A stretch of DNA of 41,574 bases from Apilactobacillus kunkeei (GTDB taxonomy: Bacteria > Bacillota > Bacilli > Lactobacillales > Lactobacillaceae): positions 1 to 41,574 of the forward strand of contig NZ_VBSE01000030.1 of the NCBI RefSeq assembly GCF_005930975.1, read 5' to 3'. The position numbers were made by a program, and so were the translations under genes. Below, piece by piece: positions 1 to 10,771 of this stretch; within the stretch, counting starts at the first letter, position 1; every line of letters starts with the position of its first letter. A model generated the notes under the pieces. That model was not told the origin of the DNA. It searched no databases and saw nothing but the letters and a program-made list of their open reading frames with translations.

Positions 1-151
1 TACAGAAAATCAGTTGCCCAATTAAATAGTTAGAAAGCTGCTTTTATTTATTTGTTCAAAATAATAGTTGCAGTTCCTAATGGATAGTGCTTTTTTATAT
101 ATGTACTTACTTTAATCATTGATCAAATCAAGTACCTTTATCTTTCAAATA

Positions 152-475
152 TTAAGCTAATGCTGCACCAATAAATGATAGTACGAACAAGATAAAGATA
201 ATACCAATAAATGAAATAATAGTACCAGCAATTGCAAGACCTTTAGGTTGCTTAAATAAACCAATAATTGAGAAGATGGCACCTAATAACCATACAATAA
301 AGTCAACAAATGGAATCCATGAAGTAACCAATAAAGCAATTAATGATAATACGAAACCGGCAGTCCCGATACCATTAGTCTTAGCTTGGTTGATGTAAAT
401 TGATTGGTTACCACCGTTTGGTTGACCATTTTGTTGTTGAAAATCTGGTTGTTGGTTGTTTGAACCGTTATCCAT
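152..475 (-). CDS. DUF4190-type small membrane protein
   Basis: A 107-residue protein of unknown function. The first ~40 residues are polar and rich in Gln, Asn and Gly. Two hydrophobic segments follow (about residues 42-70 and 80-105) separated by a short FKQPKGLAIAG loop, which is the usual layout of DUF4190 proteins. The ATG at 475 was chosen because GGGGGA lies a few bases upstream; the longer frame back to 574 has no ribosome site. It probably sits in the cytoplasmic membrane with the Gln/Asn-rich tail exposed. No clear terminator was seen downstream. Family assignment rests on pattern recognition; the function is not known. Confidence 0.7.
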   Translation of the reverse strand: MDNGSNNQQPDFQQQNGQPNGGNQSIYINQAKTNGIGTAGFVLSLIALLVTSWIPFVDFIVWLLGAIFSIIGLFKQPKGLAIAGTIISFIGIIFILFVLSFIGAALA

Positions 476-608
476 TATGAAAAATCCCCCTAAATATAAA
501 TAAAAATAATTACATCTAATCGTTTTATAATTATTCCTTAACATAATAATAACCAAAAATAGACGTAGGGTCAATTTTCGCTTATATTAAATTCACTTTT
601 TGTTTATC

Positions 609-1835
609 TTACATGTACCCATGATTAAAGTTTCTTAGTTTCTTTAGCGTTAACATTGCAACGACTGCAATTAGATACATTAATGACATGAATACCATAA
701 TTTCAATCAATGAAAACTTAGCCATTAATAGTCCCATCAACACTGGTGAAAAACCACCTACCGACTTACCGATTGCCATAATCATGTTATTTGCTGTGGT
801 CCTAATGTTGGTAGGATATAATCGACTGATAATGGCACCAAAGCCACCGTAGAAACCTGCTGCAAAGAATCCTGCTAGCGCACTAAACACTAGTAACATC
901 ATGGCACTATGAGCAATTGCAATACCATAAATTGCCACGGCTGCAGACAACATAAAGAACGCAAAGGCAACTCTGGGACCAATTTTATCCATAATGTAAC
1001 CAAAACTAATCATTCCTAAACTGATACCAACAATTGTGGCAATCATCCATAGTGACGATTTTGAAATTGAAACATGAAGTTGTTTTTGCATAATTGTTGG
1101 TAACCAAATCATTAACCCATAGTAACCAGCGTTTTCAACAATTACCATAATGGTGATTACAATTGTTTGCCATGCTAGTTGTGGCGTCTTAAATAGTTCA
1201 GAAAATGACACATGTGGAAGCTTGTGATTTTTCTGAACTTCAGCTTCATAAACCGGACTTTCTTTTAAATGACGACGAATAAAATATGCTAATGCAACTG
1301 GAATTAATCCGAATAAAAATAAAGTATTCCACCCAAACATCGGAAGAACAATCGAAGCAATAATAGCAGCCATGATTCCACCCATTTGACCACCGGCAGC
1401 TGAGAAGGAAATAATTTTGCCGACCTTAAACCCTTGGAAATGTTCAGAAATCAATGACACCCCTGCACCAAATTCTCCACCTGATCCAACTCCAGCTAAA
1501 AATCTTAGTAGATAAATTTCATAAATGTTGTGAGCAAAGAATAATAATCCAGTAGCAAGCGCAAATAAGAAAATTGTATGTGAGAAGATTTTGACACGAC
1601 CAAATCGATCAGCCAAAATCCCGAATAACAATCCACCAAATAGTTTACCTAAATTGGTAATAGTTGAAGTAAGTCCAGCTGCGGCAGGACTAATATGTAA
1701 ACTCAAAATCATCGACGATAGCGCAAAAGATAAGAACATGCTATCCATATTTTCTAGCGCAAAACCAACAGTGGTAGAGGCTAGCGTCTTTTTTTGATCA
1801 AAACTAAAATGCTTTGATTCGTTAATGACATCCAT
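609..1835 (-). CDS. MFS transporter, aromatic-acid/sugar symporter-like
   Basis: A 408-residue major facilitator protein with about twelve hydrophobic helices. The conserved loop between helices 2 and 3 is visible (GILADRFGRVK, about residues 72-82), and a GxGxGGEFGAG stretch in helix 4 (near residue 116) is typical of the metabolite:H+ symporter branch (AAHS/NiaP-like). The central loop carries the RRHLKESPVYEAE region seen in this branch. The substrate cannot be read from the sequence. The ATG at 1835 has AGAGGAG just upstream. It is transcribed alone, from a promoter that overlaps a perfect palindrome, so a dedicated local repressor is likely, but no regulator gene is adjacent. Confidence 0.85.
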   Translation of the reverse strand: MDVINESKHFSFDQKKTLASTTVGFALENMDSMFLSFALSSMILSLHISPAAAGLTSTITNLGKLFGGLLFGILADRFGRVKIFSHTIFLFALATGLLFFAHNIYEIYLLRFLAGVGSGGEFGAGVSLISEHFQGFKVGKIISFSAAGGQMGGIMAAIIASIVLPMFGWNTLFLFGLIPVALAYFIRRHLKESPVYEAEVQKNHKLPHVSFSELFKTPQLAWQTIVITIMVIVENAGYYGLMIWLPTIMQKQLHVSISKSSLWMIATIVGISLGMISFGYIMDKIGPRVAFAFFMLSAAVAIYGIAIAHSAMMLLVFSALAGFFAAGFYGGFGAIISRLYPTNIRTTANNMIMAIGKSVGGFSPVLMGLLMAKFSLIEIMVFMSLMYLIAVVAMLTLKKLRNFNHGYM

Positions 1836-1886
1836 TTAAAAGCTCCTCTTTTCGTTAAATCACGAACATTAATTGTATTTACTTTT

Positions 1887-1928
1887 ATAATATACGTATA
1901 TTATGCTACTATATTGAAAAAATGGCAA
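1887..1928 (-). promoter_or_regulatory. Promoter of the MFS gene with 18-bp perfect palindrome
   Basis: On the minus strand TTGCCA (1928-1923), a 17-base spacer and CATAAT (1905-1900) form a plausible sigma-70 promoter. The -10 box is part of the perfect palindrome ATAATATACGTATATTAT at 1887-1904. A palindrome placed over the -10 and start region is the usual position of a repressor operator. The regulator is unknown. Confidence 0.55.
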
Positions 1929-1992
1929 TATTTTTATGTTTTTATCTATATTTAATATATGGATAATTAGACGTCCTTAGAAATATTCAAAT

Positions 1993-2026
1993 AAAAAAGG
2001 ATGATTATTAATTAATCATCCTTTTT
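1993..2026. terminator. Bidirectional terminator between MFS promoter and DUF1003 gene
   Basis: The arms GGATGATTA and TAATCATCC are flanked by an A run on the left and a T run on the right, giving a rho-independent hairpin in both directions. It overlaps the stop codon of the DUF1003 gene. Confidence 0.75.
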
Positions 2027-2602
2027 GTTTTCCAAATTATTTTCAATATTTCGTTCTCTTTGTGATGCTTCGATACGAATTAACATTTCCATTTGTAATT
2101 GATTCAATTGACTTTGATGCTTGTTATATTTTGTTTGTAAATCAACCTTAGCATGTAATAACTTTAATTCTTCTTCTGAACGTAGGTTAACGTGGTAATC
2201 ATTTCTACGGTCTAAATCATCTTTTTCTCCTGCACGGTTTTGACTCATCATAATGATAGGTGCTTGAATCGCAGAAATACATGAAAGTGCCAAATTCAAA
2301 AGAATGAATGGATATGGATCAAAATGCCAACCGAATAATTGCATAACATTAATAATCATCCAACCAACTAAAAAGACAATGAAAGAAATTACAAACCCCC
2401 ATGAACCACCAACTTTAGCTACTTGATCAGCCAGTTTTTTCCCAAACGTGTAGTTTTCTTGAAGTGCCTTGTCGGCATCAATTACTTTAAAATCTTCGTT
2501 ATTAATTTTTTGAGTTAAACGACGATCAATTTTATTAAAAGCGGCCTCATCTTTTTGCATTGCTTTTTTAATATCAGCATATTGTTGTGCGTAATTTTCC
2601 AT
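2012..2602 (-). CDS. DUF1003 domain membrane protein
   Basis: A 196-residue protein. The N-terminal ~70 residues are charged and helical. Two transmembrane helices follow (about 80-105 and 112-135), containing the DUF1003 signature GSWGFVISFIVFLVGWMI and then PYPFILLNLALS with QAPIIMMSQNR. A charged helical tail (SEEELKLLHAKVDL and on) may form a coiled coil. The ATG at 2602 has AGGAG eight bases upstream, so the longer frame to 2632 is rejected. The gene stands alone between two terminators. Family membership is clear; the function of DUF1003 is not established. Confidence 0.85.
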   Translation of the reverse strand: MENYAQQYADIKKAMQKDEAAFNKIDRRLTQKINNEDFKVIDADKALQENYTFGKKLADQVAKVGGSWGFVISFIVFLVGWMIINVMQLFGWHFDPYPFILLNLALSCISAIQAPIIMMSQNRAGEKDDLDRRNDYHVNLRSEEELKLLHAKVDLQTKYNKHQSQLNQLQMEMLIRIEASQRERNIENNLENKKDD

Positions 2603-2680
2603 TATTTCAACTCCTAAAATATGTATAAACAAAAGTCTATACTTTATTCACAAGATATACAAAGATAAAATCTTACAGTA

Positions 2681-2711
2681 AAAAAGCTATGGTATAGACC
2701 ATAGCTTTTTT
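2681..2711. terminator. Terminator of the purine operon
   Basis: AAAAAGCTATGGT and ACCATAGCTTTTT pair perfectly over a four-base loop, immediately after purD. The A run on one side and T run on the other allow action in both directions. Confidence 0.85.
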
Positions 2712-2713
2712 AC

Positions 2714-3970
2714 TTATCTAAATGCTTTGTCACCGATATCAGTTCGGAACGAATAATCGTTCGTATTAACGTTATCAGCAATTGCTTGATTAACTAATTT
2801 TTGTGCCTTTTTTAAGTCTTTATTCGAAGCAATTACCATCATAATACGTCCACCAGAACTAACTAGTTGTTCATCTTGTTCTTCTACTCCGGCATAAGCT
2901 ACCGAAAGTTTATCATCGCTAAATTGAGGTAGTGTTAATCCGTTTTTATGGTTACCAGGGTACCCCTTAGCAGCTAGGACATTGCCAAGGAAGTATCGGT
3001 CGGTTTGCCAATCAACGTTTTGTTCTTGATGGTTCATTAGTTTGACAATCACATCCCCCAAATCGTCTTGTAACTGTGGCAAGATGACTTGAGTTTCCGG
3101 ATCACCCATTCGAACGTTGAATTCGATTACTTTAACACCATCTTTAGTCAGGATTAATCCAGCGTATAGAAAACCTTGGAACAAAATGCCTCGTTTGTGC
3201 ATTTCAGCCAACACGGGTCTAATCACCTTCACTAATCCCTCGTTTAAGACATTATCACCAAATTGCGGAAGTGGACTGTAGGCACCCATTCCACCAGTAT
3301 TGGGGCCCTTATCGCCATCATAGATGCGCTTGTGATCTTGAGCTAATGGCATGGTTATGATATCCAATCCGTTTACCATTACAATCATCGAAAATTCTTG
3401 ACCGTCCAGGTATTCTTCAATCAGAATTTCTTGGTGAACGTTATTATCATAGATCGAAGCCAATGTTTCTTTGGCTTCTGCTAAGTCTTTAATGATGAAA
3501 ACACCTTTTCCAGCAGCCAAACCGTTTAATTTCACAACAACTGGAAAATCATGTTCCTCCAAGTATTTGATAGAGTCATCATAATTACTAAAAGTAGCAT
3601 AGGCAGCGGTTGGGACACTAGCTGATTTCATCACTTCTTTAGCGAACTCCTTAGAGCTTTCCAATTGAGCAGCCTCTTTATTGGGTCCAAAAACCTTCAA
3701 ACCAGCATTGGTAAATCTGTCAACAATGCCATCACTAAGTGGTTTTTCGGGACCGATTACCGTCCAATCAATTTGATTATCCAAGGCAAATTCAATTAGA
3801 GCATCGAAATCTAGTTCTTCAATATTTATGGTTTGAACCCTATCGATTACATTCATCATGGGATTACCAGGTGCTACAAAAACTTTTCGATTGACGTTCT
3901 TAGCTAAACTTTGTGCCATCGCATATTCGCGACCGCCTGAACCAATCAATAACCATTTTTCCATCTTCAT
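2714..3970 (-). CDS. purD: Phosphoribosylamine-glycine ligase PurD
   Basis: GAR synthetase, an ATP-grasp enzyme that joins glycine to phosphoribosylamine (second step of IMP synthesis). The 418 residues match the usual family length. The N-terminal GSGGREYAMA nucleotide-fold motif, the ATP-grasp lysine region PVVVKLNGLAAGKGV, the GPNTGGMGAYSP loop and the EFNVRMGDPETQ metal-site motif are all visible. Three in-frame ATGs lie close together; the one at 3970 is best spaced from the GAGGTT ribosome site. It is the last gene of the pur operon, 12 bases after purH, and is followed by a strong terminator. Confidence 0.97.
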   Translation of the reverse strand: MKMEKWLLIGSGGREYAMAQSLAKNVNRKVFVAPGNPMMNVIDRVQTINIEELDFDALIEFALDNQIDWTVIGPEKPLSDGIVDRFTNAGLKVFGPNKEAAQLESSKEFAKEVMKSASVPTAAYATFSNYDDSIKYLEEHDFPVVVKLNGLAAGKGVFIIKDLAEAKETLASIYDNNVHQEILIEEYLDGQEFSMIVMVNGLDIITMPLAQDHKRIYDGDKGPNTGGMGAYSPLPQFGDNVLNEGLVKVIRPVLAEMHKRGILFQGFLYAGLILTKDGVKVIEFNVRMGDPETQVILPQLQDDLGDVIVKLMNHQEQNVDWQTDRYFLGNVLAAKGYPGNHKNGLTLPQFSDDKLSVAYAGVEEQDEQLVSSGGRIMMVIASNKDLKKAQKLVNQAIADNVNTNDYSFRTDIGDKAFR

Positions 3971-3982
3971 CATAACCTCACT

Positions 3983-5515
3983 CTAGTGTTTGAAATGACG
4001 GTTGCCACTAAATACAAGGGCAATACCTAACTCGTCTGCTTTATCAATTGAATCTTGATCGCGAATACTTCCACCAGGTTCAACAATTGCTGTGATACCA
4101 TGTTTTGCGGCAAATTCAACACAATCATCCATTGGGAAGTATGCATCTGAACCTAATACTGCGTTTGCATAATCAGGCTTAGTTTCAGCCTTCTTGATAG
4201 CAATCTTAGTTGAATCAATACGGTTAGGTTGACCAGAACCAACACCTAAGGTCTGATGATCGGTGGTAACTACGATTGCATTACTTTTAACGTGCTTAAC
4301 AGCGTTTTGAGCAAATGCTAACGCCTTCATTTGCTTTTCAGTTGGTTGTTTCTTTGAGACAACTTTGTAGTCCGTTGGTTCTTCATGAAGCAAGTCACGT
4401 TCTTGAACTAACATTCCACCTAGCACACTTACTAAATCTTTCTTGTCAGGGTTAATCTTATCGAAATCAACAGTTAATAGACGGATGTTTTTCTTCTTAG
4501 CTAATACGTCATAAGCTTCGTCAGTAAATGATGGAGCAATTACGATTTCCAAGAAGATAGCGTGCATCTTTTCGGCCGTTGCTAGGTCAACTTCTCGGTT
4601 TAAAGCGATGATTCCACCAAAGATTGAAGTTGAATCTGATTCATAAGCTAGGTTCCAAGCAGTTAGTAAGTCATCTGCAGTCCCAATACCACATGGGTTC
4701 ATGTGCTTTAATGCCACAACAGTAGCTTGATCTGGGAATTCGGCGACAATACGAAGTGCGGCATCTGCATCCCTAACGTTGTTGTATGATAGCTTCTTAC
4801 CATGTAATTGTTTTGCATTAGCTAGCGAATATTTTTCAGGAATTGGTTCCTTGTAGTATGCCGCTTTTTGGTGACTGTTTTCACCGTAACGCATTGCTTC
4901 TACCTTTTCATATGTGAAAGTTAGCTTTTCTGGGAATTCTTCTTTGGTTAGGTAGTTGGCGATTAATGCATCGTAAGCGGCAGTATGTCTAAATACCTTC
5001 GCTGCCAAACCGCTTCTGTATTCAGCATCAATTTCATCGGCGTCGTATCTTGCAATGTAATCATCATAGTCAGATACATCAGTAATTACGATCACGTCTT
5101 GGCTATTCTTAGCAGCGGCTCTTAGCATTGAAGGACCACCGATATCAATATTTTCAATTGCATCGGCATATGTAACGTCTGGTTTTTCAATTGTTTCTTT
5201 AAATGGATACAAATTGACACAGACTAAATCGATTAATCCAATATTTTGTTCCTTTAGTTGTTGCATGTGTTCTTGATTGTCGCGACGAGCAAGAATTCCA
5301 GCGTGAATACGAGGATGTAATGTCTTCACACGACCATCTAGCATTTCTGAAAAATTAGTAATTTCTTCAACAGCGATTGCATCCACACCATTGTCCAATA
5401 ATGTCTTCAATGTTCCCCCAGTTGAGACAATATCGTAATCGCGTTGTTCTAGTTGCTTGGCAAATTCAACAATTCCATTCTTATCTGAGACACTTAACAA
5501 TGCTAACTTTTTCAA
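3983..5515 (-). CDS. purH: Bifunctional AICAR formyltransferase/IMP cyclohydrolase PurH
   Basis: Carries out the last two steps to IMP: formylation of AICAR from 10-formyl-THF and ring closure. The 510 residues are standard. The N-terminal methylglyoxal-synthase-like cyclohydrolase domain starts with [16 protein letters not shown] and has the STGGT phosphate loop and [15 protein letters not shown]. The C-terminal transformylase domain has the conserved Lys-His region [11 protein letters not shown] and the [10 protein letters not shown] motif near the end. It lies one base after purN in the operon, so translation is probably coupled. Confidence 0.97.
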   Translation of the reverse strand: MKKLALLSVSDKNGIVEFAKQLEQRDYDIVSTGGTLKTLLDNGVDAIAVEEITNFSEMLDGRVKTLHPRIHAGILARRDNQEHMQQLKEQNIGLIDLVCVNLYPFKETIEKPDVTYADAIENIDIGGPSMLRAAAKNSQDVIVITDVSDYDDYIARYDADEIDAEYRSGLAAKVFRHTAAYDALIANYLTKEEFPEKLTFTYEKVEAMRYGENSHQKAAYYKEPIPEKYSLANAKQLHGKKLSYNNVRDADAALRIVAEFPDQATVVALKHMNPCGIGTADDLLTAWNLAYESDSTSIFGGIIALNREVDLATAEKMHAIFLEIVIAPSFTDEAYDVLAKKKNIRLLTVDFDKINPDKKDLVSVLGGMLVQERDLLHEEPTDYKVVSKKQPTEKQMKALAFAQNAVKHVKSNAIVVTTDHQTLGVGSGQPNRIDSTKIAIKKAETKPDYANAVLGSDAYFPMDDCVEFAAKHGITAIVEPGGSIRDQDSIDKADELGIALVFSGNRHFKH

Positions 5516-5516
5516 T

Positions 5517-6107
5517 TTAAATAACTCCCTTTTTAATTAATTGTAAAATCGTGCGTGGGTACAACTGATGTTCAACATCATGAATTCGATTTTCCAAATC
5601 CGCTAACGAATCACCTTCTTTTCTAAAAACTTCTTCTTGAGCAATAATTTGACCAGAGTCAATCCCCGAATCCACAAAATGAATCGTGACTCCCGTCTTA
5701 TTAACTCCAGCATTATATGCATCTAGGATTCCTTGTTTTCCTGGAAAACTCGGTAGCAATGCTGGATGGATATTAATAATCTTATTAGGAAAAGCATTTA
5801 GCAATGTATCACCTACAATACGCATATACCCGGCGAGTATAATAACCTTTACGCCTTGTTCCTTTAATGCTTCTAAGATACGTCCCTCACGAATAGATCT
5901 TTTTTCACCCTTATGAAGCTCTTCTATCAAGACGTTAATGCCTTTTCTTTTCGCTCTTTGCACTACATAAGCATCATGATGATCACATACTAATAACCTA
6001 ATATCGATTGGTAGCTCTGCTTCAGCAATGGCGTCGAAGTTAGTTCCATTTCCGGAAGCAAAAATGGCAACCGGAAGCTTAGTCGATTTCAACTGCTTGT
6101 TGCTCAC
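5517..6107 (-). CDS. purN: Phosphoribosylglycinamide formyltransferase PurN
   Basis: GAR transformylase type 1, which transfers a formyl group from 10-formyl-THF to GAR. At 196 residues it matches the family. The [13 protein letters not shown] phosphate-binding motif sits near the N-terminus. The catalytic set is visible as the Asn-His of [12 protein letters not shown] and the Asp of the [17 protein letters not shown] motif. The start lies 29 bases inside the end of purM, a long overlap. The ~14 residues before [10 protein letters not shown] are not conserved in the family, so a later start is possible, but none has a better ribosome site. Confidence 0.95.
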   Translation of the reverse strand: MSNKQLKSTKLPVAIFASGNGTNFDAIAEAELPIDIRLLVCDHHDAYVVQRAKRKGINVLIEELHKGEKRSIREGRILEALKEQGVKVIILAGYMRIVGDTLLNAFPNKIINIHPALLPSFPGKQGILDAYNAGVNKTGVTIHFVDSGIDSGQIIAQEEVFRKEGDSLADLENRIHDVEHQLYPRTILQLIKKGVI

Positions 6108-7113
6108 GTTTTACCACCTCACCAATCTCAAAATATTCTAGGCCGTTGTCTGTAAGGTAGTTGGTCACTGCTTGAACATACTCTTCAGGAGCAACTAATA
6201 CCATGCCAATTCCCTGGTTAAATACCAAATCCATATCACTTTGATCAAGGTTTCCCCAATCTTGTAGGCACTTGAAGATATTTGGCACTGACCAAGATGA
6301 ACGGTCAATTTTAGCAGTCAAATCATTCGGAATTACTCGAGATAAATTATCAGCAATTCCTCCACCGGTGATATTGGCAATTGCATGAATCGCACCAGAC
6401 TCAATGATTCCCTTAACATAGTGGTAGTACAAACGCGTCGGGGTAAGTAATTCATCAATTAATGGTTGTGATAGCCCTTGGTATGTGGCGTTTAAATCAA
6501 GATTGGCATCCTTGATAATCTTTCGAACTAATGAGTACCCATTGGAGTGAATTCCAGATGACTTCAAACCGATTAACTTGTCACCTTTTTTCACATTTTG
6601 TGCACCTAGCAAACGCTTTTTATCAGCAATTCCTACCGCAAAACCGCTAAGATCATAATCATCTTTCTTATAAATACCAGGCATTTCAGCCATTTCTCCC
6701 CCAATTAAAGAAAGACCAGCTTGCTTACATCCCATTACAACACCAGAAACGATTTCCTTAATTTCTGCCGGAAGTAATTTACCAATTCCGATGTAATCTA
6801 AGAAAAATAATGGTTTCGCCCCTTGTGCCAAGATGTCGTTAGCACACATTGCCACCAAATCAACACCAATTGTAGTGTGACGTTTAGCTTGAATCGCTAA
6901 CATCAACTTAGTACCCACACCATCAGTTCCTGAAATCAAAACTGGATCATCATATTTAGCGAAATGTGATTGAAGTGAATACATTGCGCCGAATCCACCT
7001 AGACCATCAACTACGCTTTGATCATAAGTAGAAGCGACCATATTTTTAATGGAATCTACTGCCTTTTCGCCACTCTCAACATCGACACCGGCTTCTTTAT
7101 ATTGATTAGCCAT
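6079..7113 (-). CDS. purM: Phosphoribosylformylglycinamidine cyclo-ligase PurM
   Basis: AIR synthetase, which closes the imidazole ring using ATP. The 344 residues are normal for the family. Visible motifs are GGFGAMY, the DGVGTKLMLA loop, GVDLVAMCANDILAQGAKP, IGGEMAEMPG and NITGGGIADNLSRV. It overlaps purF by 8 bases upstream and purN by 29 bases downstream, in line with the compressed layout of this operon. The C-terminal few residues ([13 protein letters not shown]) are encoded in the overlap with purN. Confidence 0.97.
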   Translation of the reverse strand: MANQYKEAGVDVESGEKAVDSIKNMVASTYDQSVVDGLGGFGAMYSLQSHFAKYDDPVLISGTDGVGTKLMLAIQAKRHTTIGVDLVAMCANDILAQGAKPLFFLDYIGIGKLLPAEIKEIVSGVVMGCKQAGLSLIGGEMAEMPGIYKKDDYDLSGFAVGIADKKRLLGAQNVKKGDKLIGLKSSGIHSNGYSLVRKIIKDANLDLNATYQGLSQPLIDELLTPTRLYYHYVKGIIESGAIHAIANITGGGIADNLSRVIPNDLTAKIDRSSWSVPNIFKCLQDWGNLDQSDMDLVFNQGIGMVLVAPEEYVQAVTNYLTDNGLEYFEIGEVVKREQQAVEID

Positions 7114-8569
7114 TCACTTCATCCTCCTCATATAGATGTAGTCTTTTTGCTTCTGCATCATATGTTTCTTGATAGTCATACAATGGTGTTGGATATTTGC
7201 CATCAAAGTAGGCCGTACACAAACCATGGTATTGATTGTCGCAATCAAGATCGATTGCATTGATTAACCCCTCAACACTTAGATACTTTAAAGAATCAGC
7301 CCCGATGATGTTTTTAATTTCTTCAACACTGTGATTGGCACCGATTAATTCGCTTGGCTTTTGAATATCGATTCCGTAAAAGCATGGGTATTTCAAATCA
7401 GGTGAAGCAATTCGAACATGGACTGATTTTGCTCCAGCATCCTTTAACATTTTGACAATAAAACGACTGGTGGTTCCACGAACGATTGAGTCATCTACTA
7501 AGATGACGTCCTTGTCCTTGATGACTGATTTAACAACGGAAAGCTTCATTGAAACCCCGCGTTCACGTCGTTCTTGAGTTGGCTCTATAAAGGTTCTGGC
7601 AACGTATTGATTCTTAATCAATCCCATTTCGTAGGGAATGCCACTTTCAATTGCATATCCCATCGCCGCAGAAAGCGACGAGTTTGGTACCCCAATCACA
7701 ACATCAGCCTTGGTTGGATTTTCGCGAGCCACCAACGCTCCCATACGTTTTCTAGCCTCATGAACCGAAACGCCATGAATTACAGAATCAGGACGAGCGA
7801 AGTAAACATATTCCATTGAACAAATAGTTAGTTCAGTATCTTCGGTAAAGTGGTCAATCTTGATTCCAGAGTCATCAACAATAATGACCTCTCCCGGTTG
7901 AACATCCCTTACATATTCGGCTTGAACTTGATCTAAAGCACATGTTTCACTACAGATAACCACGGCGCCGTCTTTTCTTCTTCCGACAACCAAAGGACGT
8001 AATCCGTTGGGGTCACATACTGCATACATTGCATCTGGACTAAGTAATACATAGGCAAAGCCACCGTGCATTTGATTGGCAGCTTCCTTGATACGACCTA
8101 AGAAAGTTTCTTGATTACTAACTTCAATCAAGTCACCGAAAATCTCACTATCAGAATCAGATTGGAAGATAGTTCCAGTTTTTCTAAGCATTTCTTTTAG
8201 AGTGTCAGCATTAGTTAAGTTTCCATTATGTGATAGTGCGAAATGAGTTTCGGTGTTTTCAAACATAAATGGTTGAACATTGTTGATGGTATGGCTTCCA
8301 GCAGTTGCGTATCGAATGTGGCCTAGTGCTGCATTTCCATGTAATCGATCAAATGAATGTGGGTCATCAAAAATAGCTCCAAGTAAACCTTGTCCGCGAT
8401 ATCGGTTTAGTCGTTTATTAGCGTCAATGGCAAGAATTCCAGCACCTTCTTGACCACGATGCTGCAAAGCGTGGAGACCACTGTAAGCGACTTTGGCAGC
8501 CGGACCTTCAACACCCCAGACTCCAAAAACACCACATTCATCGTTTAAGCTTTTGACTTCATTTGGCAT
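7106..8569 (-). CDS. purF: Amidophosphoribosyltransferase PurF
   Basis: Glutamine-PRPP amidotransferase, the committed step of purine synthesis. The protein has 487 residues. Cys12 in NDECGVFG is preceded by an 11-residue propeptide, so it belongs to the group that is processed to expose the N-terminal catalytic cysteine, as in Bacillus. The Ntn glutaminase domain has [11 protein letters not shown] and SHNGNLTN. The C-terminal phosphoribosyltransferase domain has the PRPP motif [13 protein letters not shown]. It overlaps purL by 25 bases. The family is usually inhibited by AMP and GMP. Confidence 0.97.
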   Translation of the reverse strand: MPNEVKSLNDECGVFGVWGVEGPAAKVAYSGLHALQHRGQEGAGILAIDANKRLNRYRGQGLLGAIFDDPHSFDRLHGNAALGHIRYATAGSHTINNVQPFMFENTETHFALSHNGNLTNADTLKEMLRKTGTIFQSDSDSEIFGDLIEVSNQETFLGRIKEAANQMHGGFAYVLLSPDAMYAVCDPNGLRPLVVGRRKDGAVVICSETCALDQVQAEYVRDVQPGEVIIVDDSGIKIDHFTEDTELTICSMEYVYFARPDSVIHGVSVHEARKRMGALVARENPTKADVVIGVPNSSLSAAMGYAIESGIPYEMGLIKNQYVARTFIEPTQERRERGVSMKLSVVKSVIKDKDVILVDDSIVRGTTSRFIVKMLKDAGAKSVHVRIASPDLKYPCFYGIDIQKPSELIGANHSVEEIKNIIGADSLKYLSVEGLINAIDLDCDNQYHGLCTAYFDGKYPTPLYDYQETYDAEAKRLHLYEEDEVNG

Positions 8570-10767
8570 GATAAACTTTCCTTCCAGATGGTTTTTAATG
8601 TAGTCACATCATCAACATATTGACCATCTTGTAGTCGTAGATTGATTTGTTGACTATCGTCAGTCACTCCAATCAAATGGGCTTTTTTACCAGCTAGTTT
8701 TTCAAAGGCTTCTCGGTCTTCTTGGCTGACTGATACCACATATCTTGATTGAGTTTCTGAAAATAATTGCGCTTTAGTAATATCGATTTCACCATTTAAA
8801 CCAAGATTGTTTTCAAATAATGATTCCAGTAGCGATACGATAATGCCACCTTCACTCACATCGTGAGCAGATTCAATTAGGTGGTTATGAATTAAATCAA
8901 GAATTAAACGTTGGTTGCTAAATTCTTCTTCTAGGTCAAAATGGATTTTTCCTGAAATTTGGCCTTCTAAATGCTTTTGAATTTCTGAGCCCGCAAAATC
9001 ATCGTTTGTATCTCCAATAACGTAGACTAATTTCCCAGTTTCCAAAAAGTCAGATTTAGTGATGTATTGATTATCTTCAATTAAACCAACCATCCCGATC
9101 ATTGGAGTTGGGTAAATCGCCTTGTTATCAGTCTCGTTATATAGAGAAACGTTTCCAGCAATTACGGGTGTATCGAATTTTTCACAAGCCTTAGAGATTC
9201 CTTCAACTGATTGATCCATTTCAAAGTAACTTTCTGAATCATCAGGGTTTCCAAAGTTCAAGCAGTCAGTGATACCGATTGGCACGGCACCGCTAGCGAC
9301 AATATTTCTAGCAGCTTCTGATACAGCAATTTGCCCACCTAGTTTTGGATTAAGGTAGATGTAACGACCGTTGGCATCAGTAGTCATTGCGAGTGATTTA
9401 TTAGTTCCACGAACACGAATCACTCCTGAGTCACTACCAGGTTGAACGACAGTGTTGGCTTGAACACGACAATCATATTGACGGTAAACTGACTCTTTAG
9501 AAACGATTGTGGGTTGCCCAATAATCGTCTTAACCATGTCATTAACATTGCTAATAACTGGCACTTTGGCTTCTTTAACGTTCTTTAAACGTTCAGGTTC
9601 TACGACATCGTGTTGGTATTCTGGAACATCGTTTACCAAACTTGAAGTTGGGATATCACAAACAACTTCACCATGATGAATCAATCTGTATTGTTTATCA
9701 TCATTAACATGACCAATGACAACAGCGTCTAGGTGATGTTTTTCAAAGATTTCAAGAATTTCATCTTCATGGCCCGCTTTGACACAAAGCAACATTCTTT
9801 CTTGTGATTCGGATAGCATGATTTCATATGGTGTCATCCCAATTTCTCTTTGAGGAACTAAGTCTAAATCAAGGTCCACTCCACTATTAGCTTTGTCAGC
9901 CATTTCAGCTGATGAAGATACTAGACCAGCTGCACCCATGTCTTGAATTCCAACTAAGATATCCTTGTGGTTATGAGTCACTTCCAGACATGCATCAACA
10001 AGTAATTTTTCCATAAATGGATCACCAACTTGAACTGCAGAACGATCAGATTCTTCTTCAGTGCTGAATTGACTTGAAGCAAACGTTGCACCGTTAATTC
10101 CATCACGTCCAGTCTTAGCACCGACGTAGATGATTGAGTTTCCAGCACCTGAAGCTCTTCCTGCCTCGATGTCTTCTTGATCCATCAATCCGACACACAT
10201 AACATTTACCAAAGGGTTACCGTCATAACATGGATCAAAACTTATTTCACCACCAACTGTTGGCACCCCAATACAGTTACCATAACCAGCAATTCCAGCA
10301 ACAACCTTATCTAATAAAAATCGATTTTTATCATTAGTTAGTTCACCGAAACGAAGACTATCTAAAGAAGCGACCGGTTTAGCTCCCATTGAGAAAATAT
10401 CCCTGATGATTCCACCCACACCAGTAGCAGCACCTTCATAAGGTTCAACATAGCTTGGATGGTTATGACTTTCGGCTTTAAATACCACCGCTTGGCCATC
10501 ACCAATATTTAAAACTCCAGCACCTTCCCCAGGTCCTTGTAGAACACGAGAACCATCTGACCAGAATTTTCTTAAGACAGGTTTAGAATTCTTGTATGAG
10601 CAGTGTTCGCTCCACATTCCTGAGTACAAACCAGTTTCGGTGTAGTTAGGCAAGCGGTGCAAAATGTCATTTGAAATTAAGTTATATTCAAAATCAGTTA
10701 AACCCCAGTCTTGGTAAATCTTTTGATCTTTAATATCTTGGGGTGTAATTGTCTTTGGCTTTTCCAT
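8545..10767 (-). CDS. purL: FGAM synthase large subunit PurL
   Basis: The ATP-dependent synthetase subunit of the three-part PurL/PurS/PurQ complex, which converts FGAR to FGAM. At 740 residues this is the small Gram-positive PurL, lacking the fused glutaminase and N-terminal domains of the ~1300-residue enterobacterial enzyme. Motifs include [13 protein letters not shown], the GEGAGV loop, [21 protein letters not shown] and [14 protein letters not shown]. Its partners purQ and purS lie directly upstream. It sits 4 bases after purQ, with the GGAG-type ribosome site inside purQ's end. Confidence 0.97.
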   Translation of the reverse strand: MEKPKTITPQDIKDQKIYQDWGLTDFEYNLISNDILHRLPNYTETGLYSGMWSEHCSYKNSKPVLRKFWSDGSRVLQGPGEGAGVLNIGDGQAVVFKAESHNHPSYVEPYEGAATGVGGIIRDIFSMGAKPVASLDSLRFGELTNDKNRFLLDKVVAGIAGYGNCIGVPTVGGEISFDPCYDGNPLVNVMCVGLMDQEDIEAGRASGAGNSIIYVGAKTGRDGINGATFASSQFSTEEESDRSAVQVGDPFMEKLLVDACLEVTHNHKDILVGIQDMGAAGLVSSSAEMADKANSGVDLDLDLVPQREIGMTPYEIMLSESQERMLLCVKAGHEDEILEIFEKHHLDAVVIGHVNDDKQYRLIHHGEVVCDIPTSSLVNDVPEYQHDVVEPERLKNVKEAKVPVISNVNDMVKTIIGQPTIVSKESVYRQYDCRVQANTVVQPGSDSGVIRVRGTNKSLAMTTDANGRYIYLNPKLGGQIAVSEAARNIVASGAVPIGITDCLNFGNPDDSESYFEMDQSVEGISKACEKFDTPVIAGNVSLYNETDNKAIYPTPMIGMVGLIEDNQYITKSDFLETGKLVYVIGDTNDDFAGSEIQKHLEGQISGKIHFDLEEEFSNQRLILDLIHNHLIESAHDVSEGGIIVSLLESLFENNLGLNGEIDITKAQLFSETQSRYVVSVSQEDREAFEKLAGKKAHLIGVTDDSQQINLRLQDGQYVDDVTTLKTIWKESLSCQMKSKA

Positions 10768-10771
10768 CTTG

